Below are positions 1-7,609 of a stretch of 64,000 nt of DNA, in pieces (the first letter of the stretch is position 1; each line of letters starts with the position of its first letter). A program made the translations under genes and the position numbers. Under the pieces are notes generated by a model. That model had not been told where the DNA came from, made no database searches, and saw nothing but the letters and a program-made list of their open reading frames with translations. Origin of the DNA: Micromonospora sp. CB01531 (GTDB lineage Bacteria; Actinomycetota; Actinomycetes; Mycobacteriales; Micromonosporaceae); the NCBI RefSeq assembly GCF_001905095.1, contig NZ_LWLS01000046.1:62001-126000 (forward strand), written 5' to 3'.

Positions 1-122
1 GCGGTCTCGGTGGTGCCGGTCGGGGTGGCGGCACCGTCTGCGGTGGCGGCCTGGGCGGCGGTGGCGGGGAGCAGCAGGGCGGCGACGGTGGTGGTGGCGA
101 CCAGGATCTTTCGGAGCAGCAT
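1..122 (-). CDS. Secreted protein, N-terminal 40 residues only (cut by window edge)
   Basis: Only the first 40 codons are inside the window. Reading starts at ATG 122, preceded by the strong Shine-Dalgarno GGAGGTG eight bases upstream. The visible protein begins MLLRKILVATTTVAALLLPA and continues into TAAQAATADGAA, a typical Sec signal peptide: a short basic n-region, a hydrophobic core of about 14 residues, and an AxA-type cleavage site near residues 23-26. A Thr/Ala-rich low-complexity segment follows. The function cannot be told from this fragment. It lies downstream of the FtsK-type operon on the same strand, but a 238-bp gap with its own candidate promoter suggests independent transcription. 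Confidence 0.75.
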   Translation of the reverse strand, partial: MLLRKILVATTTVAALLLPATAAQAATADGAATPTGTTET

Positions 123-195
123 GGCTGCACCTCCGGTGGGAGGCACCCGGGGAACCGGGAGGGACGGGTGGGGGATCCGATCGATCGTGAGAACG

Positions 196-225
196 ATGAT
201 GCGTGGCGGCTTTCACGTACGTCAA
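196..225 (-). promoter_or_regulatory. Candidate promoter for the secreted protein gene
   Basis: On the minus strand, TTGACG (225-220) and CATCAT (201-196) are separated by 18 bp, a sigma-70/HrdB-like arrangement. Transcription would start near 189, leaving a 5' leader of about 67 nt before ATG 122. The gap 123-360 shows nothing else I can name. This is inference from consensus only. Confidence 0.4.
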
Positions 226-360
226 TGGAAAGTTACGCGTCGGTAACCCGTTGTTCCGCGAGACGCACAAACCGGCGTACCGGACAGCCGTCCCCTGTGG
301 AGGGACGGGGCGCGCCGGACCGCCCGCACCGGTCCCGGGCCGCCGCACCGACGGCGGCGC

Positions 361-807
361 TCACGCCGAGGCGGCAGCGCGGGTGATCGCGCGAGCGGTC
401 GCCGCCAGCCCGGCCCGGTCGCACCGCTCCGGGTCGGCCAGCACGTCGACCGCGACGCCCGGCTCGACCAGCCAGAACGCCTCCCCCACGCCGATCAGGC
501 CGGGGCCGTCGGGGTGCGCGAACTCGGCCCACTCCCCACCAGCCGGGTCGCGCTCGTGGTAGTCGGCGAGGAAATCCCGCAACGCGGTGAGGTCGGTGAG
601 CCGGTCCACCCGGAGCACGTGCACCCGCAGGTCGACCCGGTAGCCCTCCGCGACCTGGCGCTCCCAGACCTGGGTGGCGAAGCTGACCTCATCCCACTCG
701 CTGGCGAAGTCCGACACCTCGGTGCCTACGCCGGCCGGTACGTGACCGACGTGGAAGCCGTCCAGTTCACCGCCGTCGCGGGCGACGGACCCGTCCCGAT
801 CGCTCAT
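361..807 (-). CDS. Conserved-looking hypothetical protein, 148 aa, last gene of the FtsK-type operon
   Basis: I do not recognise the family. The start is ATG 807 (MSDRDGSVARDGGELDG), seven bases after the stop of the 87-aa gene, so the two are almost certainly co-translated. The protein is acidic and soluble, with no signal peptide or membrane segment. A central segment (VWERQVAEGYRVDLRV, about residues 47-62) looks alpha/beta, and the end is an Ala-rich helix. Codon third positions are overwhelmingly G/C, as in the genuine genes around it. Its operon position after an FtsK-like ATPase, a membrane protein and a coiled-coil protein suggests an accessory role in the same unit, but that is inference. 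Confidence 0.7.
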   Translation of the reverse strand: MSDRDGSVARDGGELDGFHVGHVPAGVGTEVSDFASEWDEVSFATQVWERQVAEGYRVDLRVHVLRVDRLTDLTALRDFLADYHERDPAGGEWAEFAHPDGPGLIGVGEAFWLVEPGVAVDVLADPERCDRAGLAATARAITRAAASA

Positions 808-814
808 CCCGGGC

Positions 815-1078
815 TCAGTTTCCCAGCGCCTGGACCTTGGCGATGGTCTCCTGGACGTGCTGCCGGGCGGGCTCGCCGCCCTGGGCGGCCTGGGCCAGGG
901 CCTGCCGATAGGCGTCGACCACGCCGAGCAACGGTCCCGCCGCCACGCCCTCCAGCGCGCCGGCCACCAGCGCACGCGCCTCGGCCACGTCCTGGGCCGC
1001 AGCCGCCGTCTTGGCCTTCGCCTCGTCCAGCTTCTGCGCCGCCGCCGCCAGCCTGGCGATGATCTGCGCTGCGCTCAC
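815..1078 (-). CDS. Small Ala-rich helical protein, 87 aa (possibly DUF6244-like)
   Basis: The start is GTG 1078 (VSAAQIIARLAAAAQKLDEA). Almost the whole chain is predicted amphipathic helix or coiled coil: AQKLDEAKAKTAAAAQDVAEA with heptad-like spacing, then a C-terminal helix ending in VQALGN. It resembles small actinobacterial proteins that I recall being grouped as DUF6244, but I cannot confirm that here. It has no membrane segment. The GTG start overlaps the TGA of a 27-codon mini-ORF carried by the repeat immediately upstream (1079-1158). Its closest upstream Shine-Dalgarno, GAGGCGGTGGC, is supplied by that repeat. The 148-aa gene follows after 7 bp. A role as adaptor or inner component of the FtsK-type operon is a guess. 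Confidence 0.65.
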   Translation of the reverse strand: MSAAQIIARLAAAAQKLDEAKAKTAAAAQDVAEARALVAGALEGVAAGPLLGVVDAYRQALAQAAQGGEPARQHVQETIAKVQALGN

Positions 1079-1158
1079 GCCACCGCCTCGCTTCGCTCGA
1101 CGGCGGCGCGAGGCGCCACGCTGCTGAGCTGAATGGTTCGCTCGCTCCGCTCGCTCAC
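1079..1158 (-). repeat. Start-codon repeat, class I, copy 1 (80 bp, with mini-ORF)
   Basis: This 80-bp element starts with GTG at 1158 and ends immediately before the GTG start (1078) of the 87-aa gene. It encodes a 27-codon mini-ORF beginning [13 protein letters not shown] and ending VERSEAVA. Its TGA overlaps the gene's start as GTGA. GCGTGAGC flanks both ends, like a short target duplication. A GGGGAGG Shine-Dalgarno sits just upstream of the mini-ORF start, as if it originally served the gene itself. An inner inverted repeat, GCCTCGC/GCGAGGC, could form a hairpin. The sequence is nearly identical to 22424-22503 and closely related to 2175-2245. The rest of the gap, 1159-1271, holds nothing else recognisable. 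Confidence 0.85.
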
Positions 1159-1271
1159 GCGCCCTCCCCGTCCCGCCGCGTCGTCCGACCGGCACCGCCG
1201 CACCGGCCAACATGGAGCCTACGAGATCACCGCACGCCCCGCGACCACCCGATCACGCCGGCCGCACCCGG

Positions 1272-2174
1272 TCAGCGCATCAGGCGGAACACCAGGAGGT
1301 AGACGCAGAACAGCGACGGGGAGAACAGCGCACAGATCACGAAGCCGAGCGGGACGTACCGCGACGGTGGGGGGTCGGAGCTGACCGGCGGCCGACCCCA
1401 GCGGGCGAGCACCAGCTGCCCGGAGAGGAACGACAGCAGCGGCACGCCCGCGCACGAGGCGGCGGCCACCAGATCGAGCCCGGTGGCCGGGATCTGCGAG
1501 CCCACCAGCGCGACCAGCATCAGCACCGAGCCGGCCAGCGCGCACGCCGCGTAGACCGCGACGGCCCGGGCCGGCGGCGACCAGGTCGGCAGCAGCGCGG
1601 GCCGGTGGGCGATCGCCTCGGCCTGCTGCCCGTACCGGTCGGCCTCGTCGACCAGTTGCCGGGCTGCGGCCAGCTCCGCCGCCGGGTCCGCCTCCGCGCA
1701 TGGGGCGGACACGGCGCTTTCCGGATACGCCCCGACGCCCGGCCGCCCCGGCGCGGCGGCTGCGCCGCCGGTCGACCCCGCCCCGGTTCCGGGCGTAGGT
1801 CCGGGTCCCCCCGCCAGGCTCGGTGCGCCCGCCGGCGGCGGTACGGCCCCCGGCCCCGTGCCGGACCCGGGTCCGGCCAGACTCGACACACCGGTCGGCG
1901 TCGACCAGGCCGGTGCCGATCCAACCGGGATCGCCGGTCCGCCCTGGGACGGAACCCGGTCCGCCGGGTCCGCCGGCGACGAAGCCGGCAGTCCGGCGGC
2001 CCGGCCGAGCTGGTCGAGGCGCTGGCCCTGGGCGGCGAGCCGCTGGCCGAGCTGGTCGACGGCGGTGTGCAGGGACCGGCGGCGTTCCGCCTCGGCGGCG
2101 ACGGCCTGCTCCTCGCCGCGCTGCCGCGCGGACAGCTCCCGGGCCAGGGCCGCGTACTCCTCGAATCCGCTCAC
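1272..2174 (-). CDS. Coiled-coil and Pro-rich membrane protein, 300 aa
   Basis: The start is GTG 2174 (VSGFEEYAALARELSARQRG). Architecture in order: a charged coiled coil (about residues 1-60) with Gln/Arg/Glu heptads; a long Gly/Pro/Ala-rich linker (about 65-150); a second helix containing AAARQLVDEADRYGQQAEAI; then three hydrophobic membrane segments in the last 110 residues, the last ending VYLLVFRLMR. This looks like a membrane-anchored scaffold, but I do not recognise the family. It follows the FtsK-type ATPase with a 71-bp repeat between them. The mini-ORF in that repeat overlaps both the ATPase stop and this start, so coupled translation is likely. A structural partner of the ATPase at the membrane is the natural inference. 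Confidence 0.75.
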   Translation of the reverse strand: MSGFEEYAALARELSARQRGEEQAVAAEAERRRSLHTAVDQLGQRLAAQGQRLDQLGRAAGLPASSPADPADRVPSQGGPAIPVGSAPAWSTPTGVSSLAGPGSGTGPGAVPPPAGAPSLAGGPGPTPGTGAGSTGGAAAAPGRPGVGAYPESAVSAPCAEADPAAELAAARQLVDEADRYGQQAEAIAHRPALLPTWSPPARAVAVYAACALAGSVLMLVALVGSQIPATGLDLVAAASCAGVPLLSFLSGQLVLARWGRPPVSSDPPPSRYVPLGFVICALFSPSLFCVYLLVFRLMR

Positions 2175-2245
2175 GCCGCCGCCTCGCTCCGCTCCGCGGC
2201 GGCGCGAGGCGCCACGCTACCGAGCCAAATGGTTCGCTCGCTCAC
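2175..2245 (-). repeat. Start-codon repeat, class I, copy 2 (71 bp, with mini-ORF)
   Basis: The element begins at GTG 2245, which overlaps the TGA stop (2244-2242) of the FtsK-type gene as GTGA. It ends just before GTG 2174 of the membrane-protein gene. The mini-ORF has 24 codons, begins VSERTIWLGS, and its TGA overlaps the next start, again as GTGA. Compared with the 80-bp copies it lacks 9 bp, one Ser-Glu-Arg triplet, so the frame relation is preserved. The GCGAGGCGGCGGC end supplies a Shine-Dalgarno. Confidence 0.85.
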
Positions 2246-4878
2246 GTGTCGCCTCCGTCACCGACGAAGGGCACGACCAGGGTGGTTCGCTGGTCGTGCC
2301 GATCCACCAGCAGTGCCCGCCCGTCACGCGGGGCGTAGGCGAGGTCGTGCCAGCCCAGATGCAGGCCGAGGTCGGCGCCGGGCACGTTCAGCGCGACCAG
2401 GCAGGCCAGGTCGTCGCGGTTCTGCGTACCGCCGAGATCCTCGCCGAGCCGGCGCAGCCCGCGCCACCAGCCCAACAGGTGCACCCCGCGCGCCGGCCCC
2501 TGGCGCAGCACTGCGCGCAGGTCGTCGTGCCCGGAGCGGAAGGTGGCCGGGTCGGTGGCCGCGAGCACGCCGGCGGCGGCGTCCACCCCGAACACCACGA
2601 GGTAGGTCCGCCCGGGTGCACCACCCCCCGAGCCAGCCACGGCGCCGGACGGGCCGCCCGGTCGCTCACCGCCGGGTCCGGCGGCCAGCTCGGCGAGTTC
2701 GGCGCGCAGTGCCGCCCCGTCGAGGCGGCGGACCGGATGCCCTGCGGCGGCCAGGGTCATCGCCAGGTCGTCGGCGGCATCGGTGGTGCCGGGCGCCAGG
2801 GGGGCGAGCAGGAAGCGGGCCGTGCCGGGGGACTGCTGCCGGGCCAGGCTGAGGGCGGCCGAGCGGAGCACGTCCACCCCGGCCGAGGCGGTGCCGACCA
2901 CGGCGAGGTGCCGGCCGGGGGTGGCGTCCAGGCGGAAGGCTGCCGTGCTGCCGGCCACGTCCACCGTCCGGCCGACCAGCGCGAGCGGCGGCTCGGCGCC
3001 CGGCCGCAGCGCGGCCCAGGTGGGGTCGGCGGCCAGTCGCGGCGTCTCGTACCCGCGGAAGACGGTGGGCGGACGCGCGCCCGCCGGTCGGGCCTGGAAC
3101 AGCTCGTGCCGGAGGGTGGCCAGGTCGGCGCCGGCGGCGTGCGCGTCGGGGAAGCGGACCTCGGTGTTCGCGCCGGCCGCGCCCCCGGCGGTGTTGACCA
3201 CGGCCGTGCCCACCCGCAGCGCCTGCGCGACGTCGTTGAGCGGGTCGAGCACGCCGCTCCCGCCGGGGAGCGCCACCCGCAGCGGGAACTGGCCGAAGAT
3301 GGCCTCGGCCCGACCGTACAGGGCCTCGATGCCGGTGGTGCTCTGGCTGGCCAGCACCAGGTGCAGGCCGTACGAGCGACCCTTGCGGGCCAGCTCCTCC
3401 AGCAGGTCGACGGCCTGCCGGGCGAGGGCGTCGTTGCCGGCGAACAGCACGTGGAACTCGTCGACCACGGTGACGATCCGGGGTGGCCGGTGCTCGGCCG
3501 GCAGGTCGGCGAGCTTGGTGACGCCGTGGCGCTTGAGCAGGTCTGCCCGGCGGGTCAGCTCCTCGCGCAGCTCGCGCAGCACGGCGACGCCGTACTCGCG
3601 GTCGGACTCGATGCCGACCGCGCGGGCGTGCGGCAGCCAGGACGGGTCGCGCTCGGTGGGGACGAACTCGGTGAAGCTGACGCCCTCCTTGAAGTCGAGC
3701 AGGAGGAGCTGGAGCTCGGTCGGGGCGTACCGGGCCGCCAGGCCGTAGAGCACGTCGAGCAGGAACACCGTCTTGCCCGCGCCGGTCCGCCCGCCGACCA
3801 GCCAGTGCGGGGTGGCGTCGTCGAAGGCGACCGTGACCGGTCGGCCTCCGACGGCTCCAGCGCCGGCTGCAGATCGTGGCGCGGCGTCGGACGCGCCGAG
3901 CTGGAGTGGTCGAACCGACCGGCCGAGCACGGTACGCAGCCCGGTGGCGGCCGACTCGGCCCAGCGCCGGGCCGGGAGCAGGTCGGCGAAGGTCACCGCC
4001 TCGGCCCGGCGGGTGGCCGCGGCGAGCTGCCGGGCCAGCCCGGTGACGGTGGCGTGCGTTGGGTCGCCGTCGAGCACCACCGGGGCGGGCAGGCCGCTGC
4101 CGTCGGCGCTGAACGGCTGCCCGGGTGGGTCGCCGACCAGCGCGTACCGGTCGTTGAGCCGGAGCTGGGTGGTGGCGCCTAGCGGCGGTGGCGGGTCGCC
4201 GGGACCGGCGGCGGGGTAGCCGGCGAGCAGCACGCAGACCGCCGCGGCCGGACCGGCGTGGGTGAGCGCGGCGAGCCGGGCCAGCTCGCGGGGCGGCGGG
4301 GCGGACGCGGCGACCACCAGCAGCAGTTCCTGGTCGTCCCGGGCTGCCTGCTGGGCGCTGCGGGCGTGCCGTTCCGCCTCGTCGAGCAGGGCGGCCACCT
4401 CGGCGGCGGTGGTCGCGGCGGGGCCGAGCACCCCGGCGTCCAGCAGCGGGCGCAGCGGCAGGAACGCCGCGCCGAACGCGGCGGGGTCGATGCCGGCGAC
4501 CCGGACCGTGCCGGCCGGCGCGGCGGCGAGCAGCCGCACCACCACGGCCCGCAGCAGCTCACCGATCCGGGGATCGCGGGCGTCGGCGTCGACCGCGAGG
4601 TGCGTGCCGCCGGCCAGCGGCACCAGCACCGGGAAGCGACCGTCCAGGGTGGTCGCCTCGCCGATGCGGACCGGCACCGGGGTCGTGACCGGGCGGGCGG
4701 CGCCCGGTGCGGCGGCGGCCAGCTCGGCGCCGAGCCGGGCCAGCCGGGCGACCAGCTCGGGACTGCCGGGGGCGACCGGCCCGGCGGCGGCGAGCGCCCG
4801 CCGCGCGGCCTCCCAGCGCCGTACGGCCTGCCGGTGGAAGGCGACCGCCTGCCCGTACGCCGTCGCGAGCCTGCCCAC
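2242..4878 (-). CDS. FtsK/SpoIIIE-domain ATPase, 878 aa
   Basis: The start is GTG 4878 with Shine-Dalgarno GGAGGGACGGGAC. The N-terminal ~350 residues contain a helical region (AVAFHRQAVRRWEAARRALA) and a degenerate alpha/beta domain. The FtsK/SpoIIIE motor follows: Walker A GGRTGAGKT (about 362-370), LLLLDFKEG (391-399), Walker B RIVTVVDEF (467-475) and ARKGRSYGLHLVLASQ (497-512), the conserved motif after Walker B in this family. A second, degenerate P-loop-like domain occupies the C-terminal third, giving an EccC-like tandem arrangement. No membrane segment is visible, unlike FtsK itself. It heads the operon with the 300-aa membrane protein and two small proteins. It probably pumps or remodels a polymer at the membrane, but the substrate is unknown. 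Confidence 0.85.
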   Translation of the reverse strand: MGRLATAYGQAVAFHRQAVRRWEAARRALAAAGPVAPGSPELVARLARLGAELAAAAPGAARPVTTPVPVRIGEATTLDGRFPVLVPLAGGTHLAVDADARDPRIGELLRAVVVRLLAAAPAGTVRVAGIDPAAFGAAFLPLRPLLDAGVLGPAATTAAEVAALLDEAERHARSAQQAARDDQELLLVVAASAPPPRELARLAALTHAGPAAAVCVLLAGYPAAGPGDPPPPLGATTQLRLNDRYALVGDPPGQPFSADGSGLPAPVVLDGDPTHATVTGLARQLAAATRRAEAVTFADLLPARRWAESAATGLRTVLGRSVRPLQLGASDAAPRSAAGAGAVGGRPVTVAFDDATPHWLVGGRTGAGKTVFLLDVLYGLAARYAPTELQLLLLDFKEGVSFTEFVPTERDPSWLPHARAVGIESDREYGVAVLRELREELTRRADLLKRHGVTKLADLPAEHRPPRIVTVVDEFHVLFAGNDALARQAVDLLEELARKGRSYGLHLVLASQSTTGIEALYGRAEAIFGQFPLRVALPGGSGVLDPLNDVAQALRVGTAVVNTAGGAAGANTEVRFPDAHAAGADLATLRHELFQARPAGARPPTVFRGYETPRLAADPTWAALRPGAEPPLALVGRTVDVAGSTAAFRLDATPGRHLAVVGTASAGVDVLRSAALSLARQQSPGTARFLLAPLAPGTTDAADDLAMTLAAAGHPVRRLDGAALRAELAELAAGPGGERPGGPSGAVAGSGGGAPGRTYLVVFGVDAAAGVLAATDPATFRSGHDDLRAVLRQGPARGVHLLGWWRGLRRLGEDLGGTQNRDDLACLVALNVPGADLGLHLGWHDLAYAPRDGRALLVDRHDQRTTLVVPFVGDGGDT

Positions 4879-5070
4879 CGTCCCGTCCCTCCGACGCCGT
4901 CGCGGTCCCGATCGAGGGAACCCTAACGGAAGCGCGCCGGGCCGGCACAGCACGTGATGCGCTTTCAGGATTTGTCTACTGTTCACCTCGCGGACCCCGG
5001 CCGCGTCGACGGCGTTCCCCGGCCGCCGTTTGCCTGCTGACGGAAGCATCGTGAACAGGAAGGCGACGAC

Positions 5071-6498
5071 GTGACCTCCTCCCCCATTTCCCGCCGGTCC
5101 ATGCTGCGCGGCGGTGCCGCCGGCGCCCTCGGCATCGTGGTGGCCGGTAACCTGGACGTCATCGCGGGACCGGCGGCGGCGCGGGCCGCGGCCCGCCCGG
5201 CGGTCGGCTACGGCGAACTCGTTCCGGACCCGGCCGGCCTGCTGGCCCTGCCGCCCGGCTTCTCGTACACCATCGTGGCGCAGGCCGGCGTGACCCTGCT
5301 GGAGTCCGGGCAGCCGACCCCGAGCGACGCCGACGGCACCGGCTGCTTCCTCGGCCGTGAGGGCTCGGTGCTGGTCAACAACCACGAGATCGGCGGCAGC
5401 GAGCCCTTCCCGGTGCCCGCGCTGGCCGGCCTCACCTACGACCCCGGTGCCCGCGGCGGCACCACCACCATCGAGGTGGATGCCCAGGGCCGGCGGCTGC
5501 GCGAGTACGTCAGCGTGGCCGGGACGCACAACAACTGCGCCGGCGGAATCACCCCGTGGGGCACCTGGCTGACCTGCGAGGAGACCGAGCAGAAGGCCGG
5601 CGGGCGGTACCTGAAGGACCACGGCTACACCTTCGAGGTCGACCCGCACGACCGGTCCGCCAACCTGGACCCGGTGCCGCTGAAGTTCCTCGGCCGGTAC
5701 GCGCACGAGGCGGTGGCGGTCGACCCGTACACCCACGCGATCTACCTGACCGAGGACGCCGGCGGGCCGAACGGGCTCTACTTCCGCTGGACGCCGCCGG
5801 CCGGCTTCCGGGGCGGCAAGGGCGCGCTGCGCGCGCTGGCGCAGCGTCCCGACGGGGACACCGTCGGCAGCCTCCAGGCGATGAAGTGCTTCCGGGGCAG
5901 CCAGCACGTCGCCGACCTGTCCGAGGCGACCACGCCGGGCACCCGGTACAAGGTGGAGTGGGTGGACGTGCCGGACCGGGACGCGAAGACCGTCTCGGTG
6001 CGCAAGCAGTTCACCGACGAGCAGGTGACCCGCAGCCGCAAGCTGGAGGGTGCCTGGTGGGCCGACGGCGGCGCGTACTTCGTGGCCAGCTTCGCCCGGC
6101 ACTCCGACGGCAGCGTCAACGAGCACGACGGCCAGGTGTGGTTCTACGACCCGCGGACCGAGACCGTCACGCTGAAGACCATCTTCGGGGTGAACCAGAA
6201 CCCGGACGAGGAGGCCGGCAACTACGACGGCCCGGACAACATCACCGTGTCGCCGTACGGCGGGGTGATCCTGGCCGAGGACGGCGAGGGCCTGTCGCAC
6301 CTGGTCGGGGTGACCGAGCAGGGCAAGGCGTACCCGCTGGCCCGCAACGAGCTTAACGACAGCGAGTTCACCGGGCCGACGTTCAGCGCGGACGGGAAGA
6401 TTCTGTTCGCCAACATCCAGTCCCCCGGCTACGTCTTCGCGATCACCGGCCCGTGGGGCCGGCCGAGCAACGCCGACCTGGCGGCTGACCACTCCTGA
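5071..6498 (+). CDS. PhoX-like (DUF839) Tat-exported phosphatase
   Basis: The start is GTG 5071 with GGAAGG eight bases upstream. The N-terminus carries a twin-arginine signal (SRRSMLRGGAAGALGIVVAG) ending near AAARA, so folded export through Tat is expected. The remainder matches the DUF839/PhoX beta-propeller class: VNNHEIGGSEPFP, GTHNNCAGGITPWGTWLTCE, RYAHEAVAVDPYTH and ILAEDGEG. These are the acidic and His segments that bind the Ca/Fe cofactors in PhoX alkaline phosphatases. At 475 aa it is shorter than proteobacterial PhoX but typical for actinobacteria. One GTTCACC (4981-4987), the PHO-box core of Streptomyces PhoP, lies about 85 bp upstream. A single unit is weak evidence for phosphate control. 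It is divergent from the FtsK-type operon. Confidence 0.85.
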   Translation: MTSSPISRRSMLRGGAAGALGIVVAGNLDVIAGPAAARAAARPAVGYGELVPDPAGLLALPPGFSYTIVAQAGVTLLESGQPTPSDADGTGCFLGREGSVLVNNHEIGGSEPFPVPALAGLTYDPGARGGTTTIEVDAQGRRLREYVSVAGTHNNCAGGITPWGTWLTCEETEQKAGGRYLKDHGYTFEVDPHDRSANLDPVPLKFLGRYAHEAVAVDPYTHAIYLTEDAGGPNGLYFRWTPPAGFRGGKGALRALAQRPDGDTVGSLQAMKCFRGSQHVADLSEATTPGTRYKVEWVDVPDRDAKTVSVRKQFTDEQVTRSRKLEGAWWADGGAYFVASFARHSDGSVNEHDGQVWFYDPRTETVTLKTIFGVNQNPDEEAGNYDGPDNITVSPYGGVILAEDGEGLSHLVGVTEQGKAYPLARNELNDSEFTGPTFSADGKILFANIQSPGYVFAITGPWGRPSNADLAADHS

Positions 6499-6504
6499 GT
6501 ACCT

Positions 6505-6543
6505 GCGGCGGCCGGCGGTTCCCTGGGGGCCGCCGGCCGCCGC
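6505..6543 (+). terminator. Hairpin terminator after the PhoX-like gene
   Basis: A perfect 14-bp inverted repeat (GCGGCGGCCGGCGG at 6505-6518, its complement at 6530-6543) with an 11-nt loop follows the stop codon at once and is trailed by a short TT. It lies between convergent genes and could stop transcription from both sides. Confidence 0.7.
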
Positions 6544-6669
6544 CTTGGCAGGACCACGCCAGCCGTCCGGTGTTGGCCTCGGCGGCTGCCGGCCTGGCAC
6601 CGCCGATCCGGCCCACCGGCCCCGGCTCCGCCCGACGCGACCGGACCCGGCGCGCCGCCTCCCCGTGTG

Positions 6670-7251
6670 TCAGGGGCGCGCGGCCGGGTGGCGCAGGCCG
6701 TCCAGGGCGATGGCCAGCACCCGGTCGCGCTGGGCCGGCTCGGGGAACTGGTACGCCGTGATCCCGCTGATCAGCCGCACCACGTCGTCGAAGCTGGCGT
6801 CCGGCCGGGCCACCCCGGCCTCCTGGGCGCGGCGCAGCAACGGCTCGCCCGCGGCGTAGATCTCGGTGCGGCAGCTGCGGAACACCTCGGAGTCGTGCAC
6901 CAACTCCTCGGCGAGGGCCCGTTTGGTGCCGACGTAGGCGACGAACCGGTTGAGCCAGGCGACCAGGGCATCCCACGGCGGGAGGTCCGCCAGGTCGACG
7001 GCGGACCGGCTGAGCGCCCCCACCTCCTCGACATAGACCGCCTCGAACAGGTCACGCCGGTTGGGGAAGTTCCGGTAGAGCGTCCCGATGCCGACTCCGG
7101 CCCGCCGGGCGATCTCCTCCAGCGAGGCGCCTGCACCGCACTCCCCGAAGACCTCGCGCGCGGCGGCGATCAACGCGTCGTAGTTGCGCCGGGCATCCGC
7201 CCGTTTCGGGCGCCGCGCAAGGACCTCCCCCAGCTGCTCGCCGCTGGCCAT
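6670..7251 (-). CDS. TetR-family repressor, probable regulator of the adjacent MFS exporter
   Basis: The start is ATG 7251 (MASGEQLGEVLARRP), supported by GAGGTGA eight bases upstream. An in-frame GTG at 7263 overlaps that Shine-Dalgarno and is less likely. Residues about 25-70 form the TetR helix-turn-helix, with ASLEEIARRAGVGIGTLYRN as the recognition motif. The C-terminal ligand-binding half is Ala/Leu-rich helices (SetR/TetR_C type). It is divergent from the MFS gene, and the shared 350-bp intergenic region holds three copies of a GGAGG/CCTCC palindrome that overlap the putative MFS promoter. Autorepression with drug-induced derepression of the exporter is the usual logic for this arrangement. 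Confidence 0.9.
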   Translation of the reverse strand: MASGEQLGEVLARRPKRADARRNYDALIAAAREVFGECGAGASLEEIARRAGVGIGTLYRNFPNRRDLFEAVYVEEVGALSRSAVDLADLPPWDALVAWLNRFVAYVGTKRALAEELVHDSEVFRSCRTEIYAAGEPLLRRAQEAGVARPDASFDDVVRLISGITAYQFPEPAQRDRVLAIALDGLRHPAARP

Positions 7252-7272
7252 GACGGGCGTCACCTCTCCTGC

Positions 7273-7344
7273 CTTGCAACCGGAGGCACCCCTCCGCTAG
7301 GTTAGTGGAGGCACCCCTCCGGAACTGACCGGAGCCATGCCTCC
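7273..7344 (+). promoter_or_regulatory. Divergent promoter region with three TetR operator copies
   Basis: Palindromes GGAGGCACCCCTCC occur at 7282-7295 and 7307-7320, with a variant GGAGCCATGCCTCC at 7331-7344. Centre spacings are 25 and 24 bp. On the plus strand TTGCAA (7273-7278) and TAGGTT (7297-7302) form a promoter with an 18-bp spacer that straddles the first operator. Between this region and the MFS start at 7610 lies about 265 bp of leader in which I see no further gene. Confidence 0.7.
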
Positions 7345-7609
7345 GGATAGCTTACTCCGGCATTCGGGCCGATCCCCACCTGGCGCGATCGGCCATCCAG
7401 ACACCGGACCCAGGAGGTCCCACCATGCCCGCATTCGGCTGAACACCGGCAGTCCCGCCGCCACCGCGGCAGATCGCCCCGGCCGCGCCCGTGCGCGTGC
7501 CGTCCCCCGATCCGCGCGAGCGGCCCCGCGGTCACGTCGACCGCACACCCGGGCGACCGGCCGTCGCCCTGGCAGAGTTTTCTTTCGTACGCGAACGGGA
7601 GTTCCCTCC

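Noticed and set aside
1071..1160. Possible CRISPR or IS fragment at the repeated GTGAGCGAGCGG sequence
   Set aside because: Copies are dispersed and not spaced regularly with unique spacers, and no transposase or terminal inverted repeats of an IS are present. Placement at start codons fits a small repeat element better.
1858..4182. Very long plus-strand open frames opposite the FtsK-type gene
   Set aside because: They are antisense shadows caused by high GC. The minus strand carries Walker motifs and a good Shine-Dalgarno, while the plus frames give Gly/Arg/Gln-rich sequence without motifs.
4879..6600. Upstream extension of the FtsK-type reading frame to 6600
   Set aside because: The extension is antisense to the Tat-signal phosphatase gene and lacks motifs. 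GTG 4878 with GGAGGGAC is the credible start.
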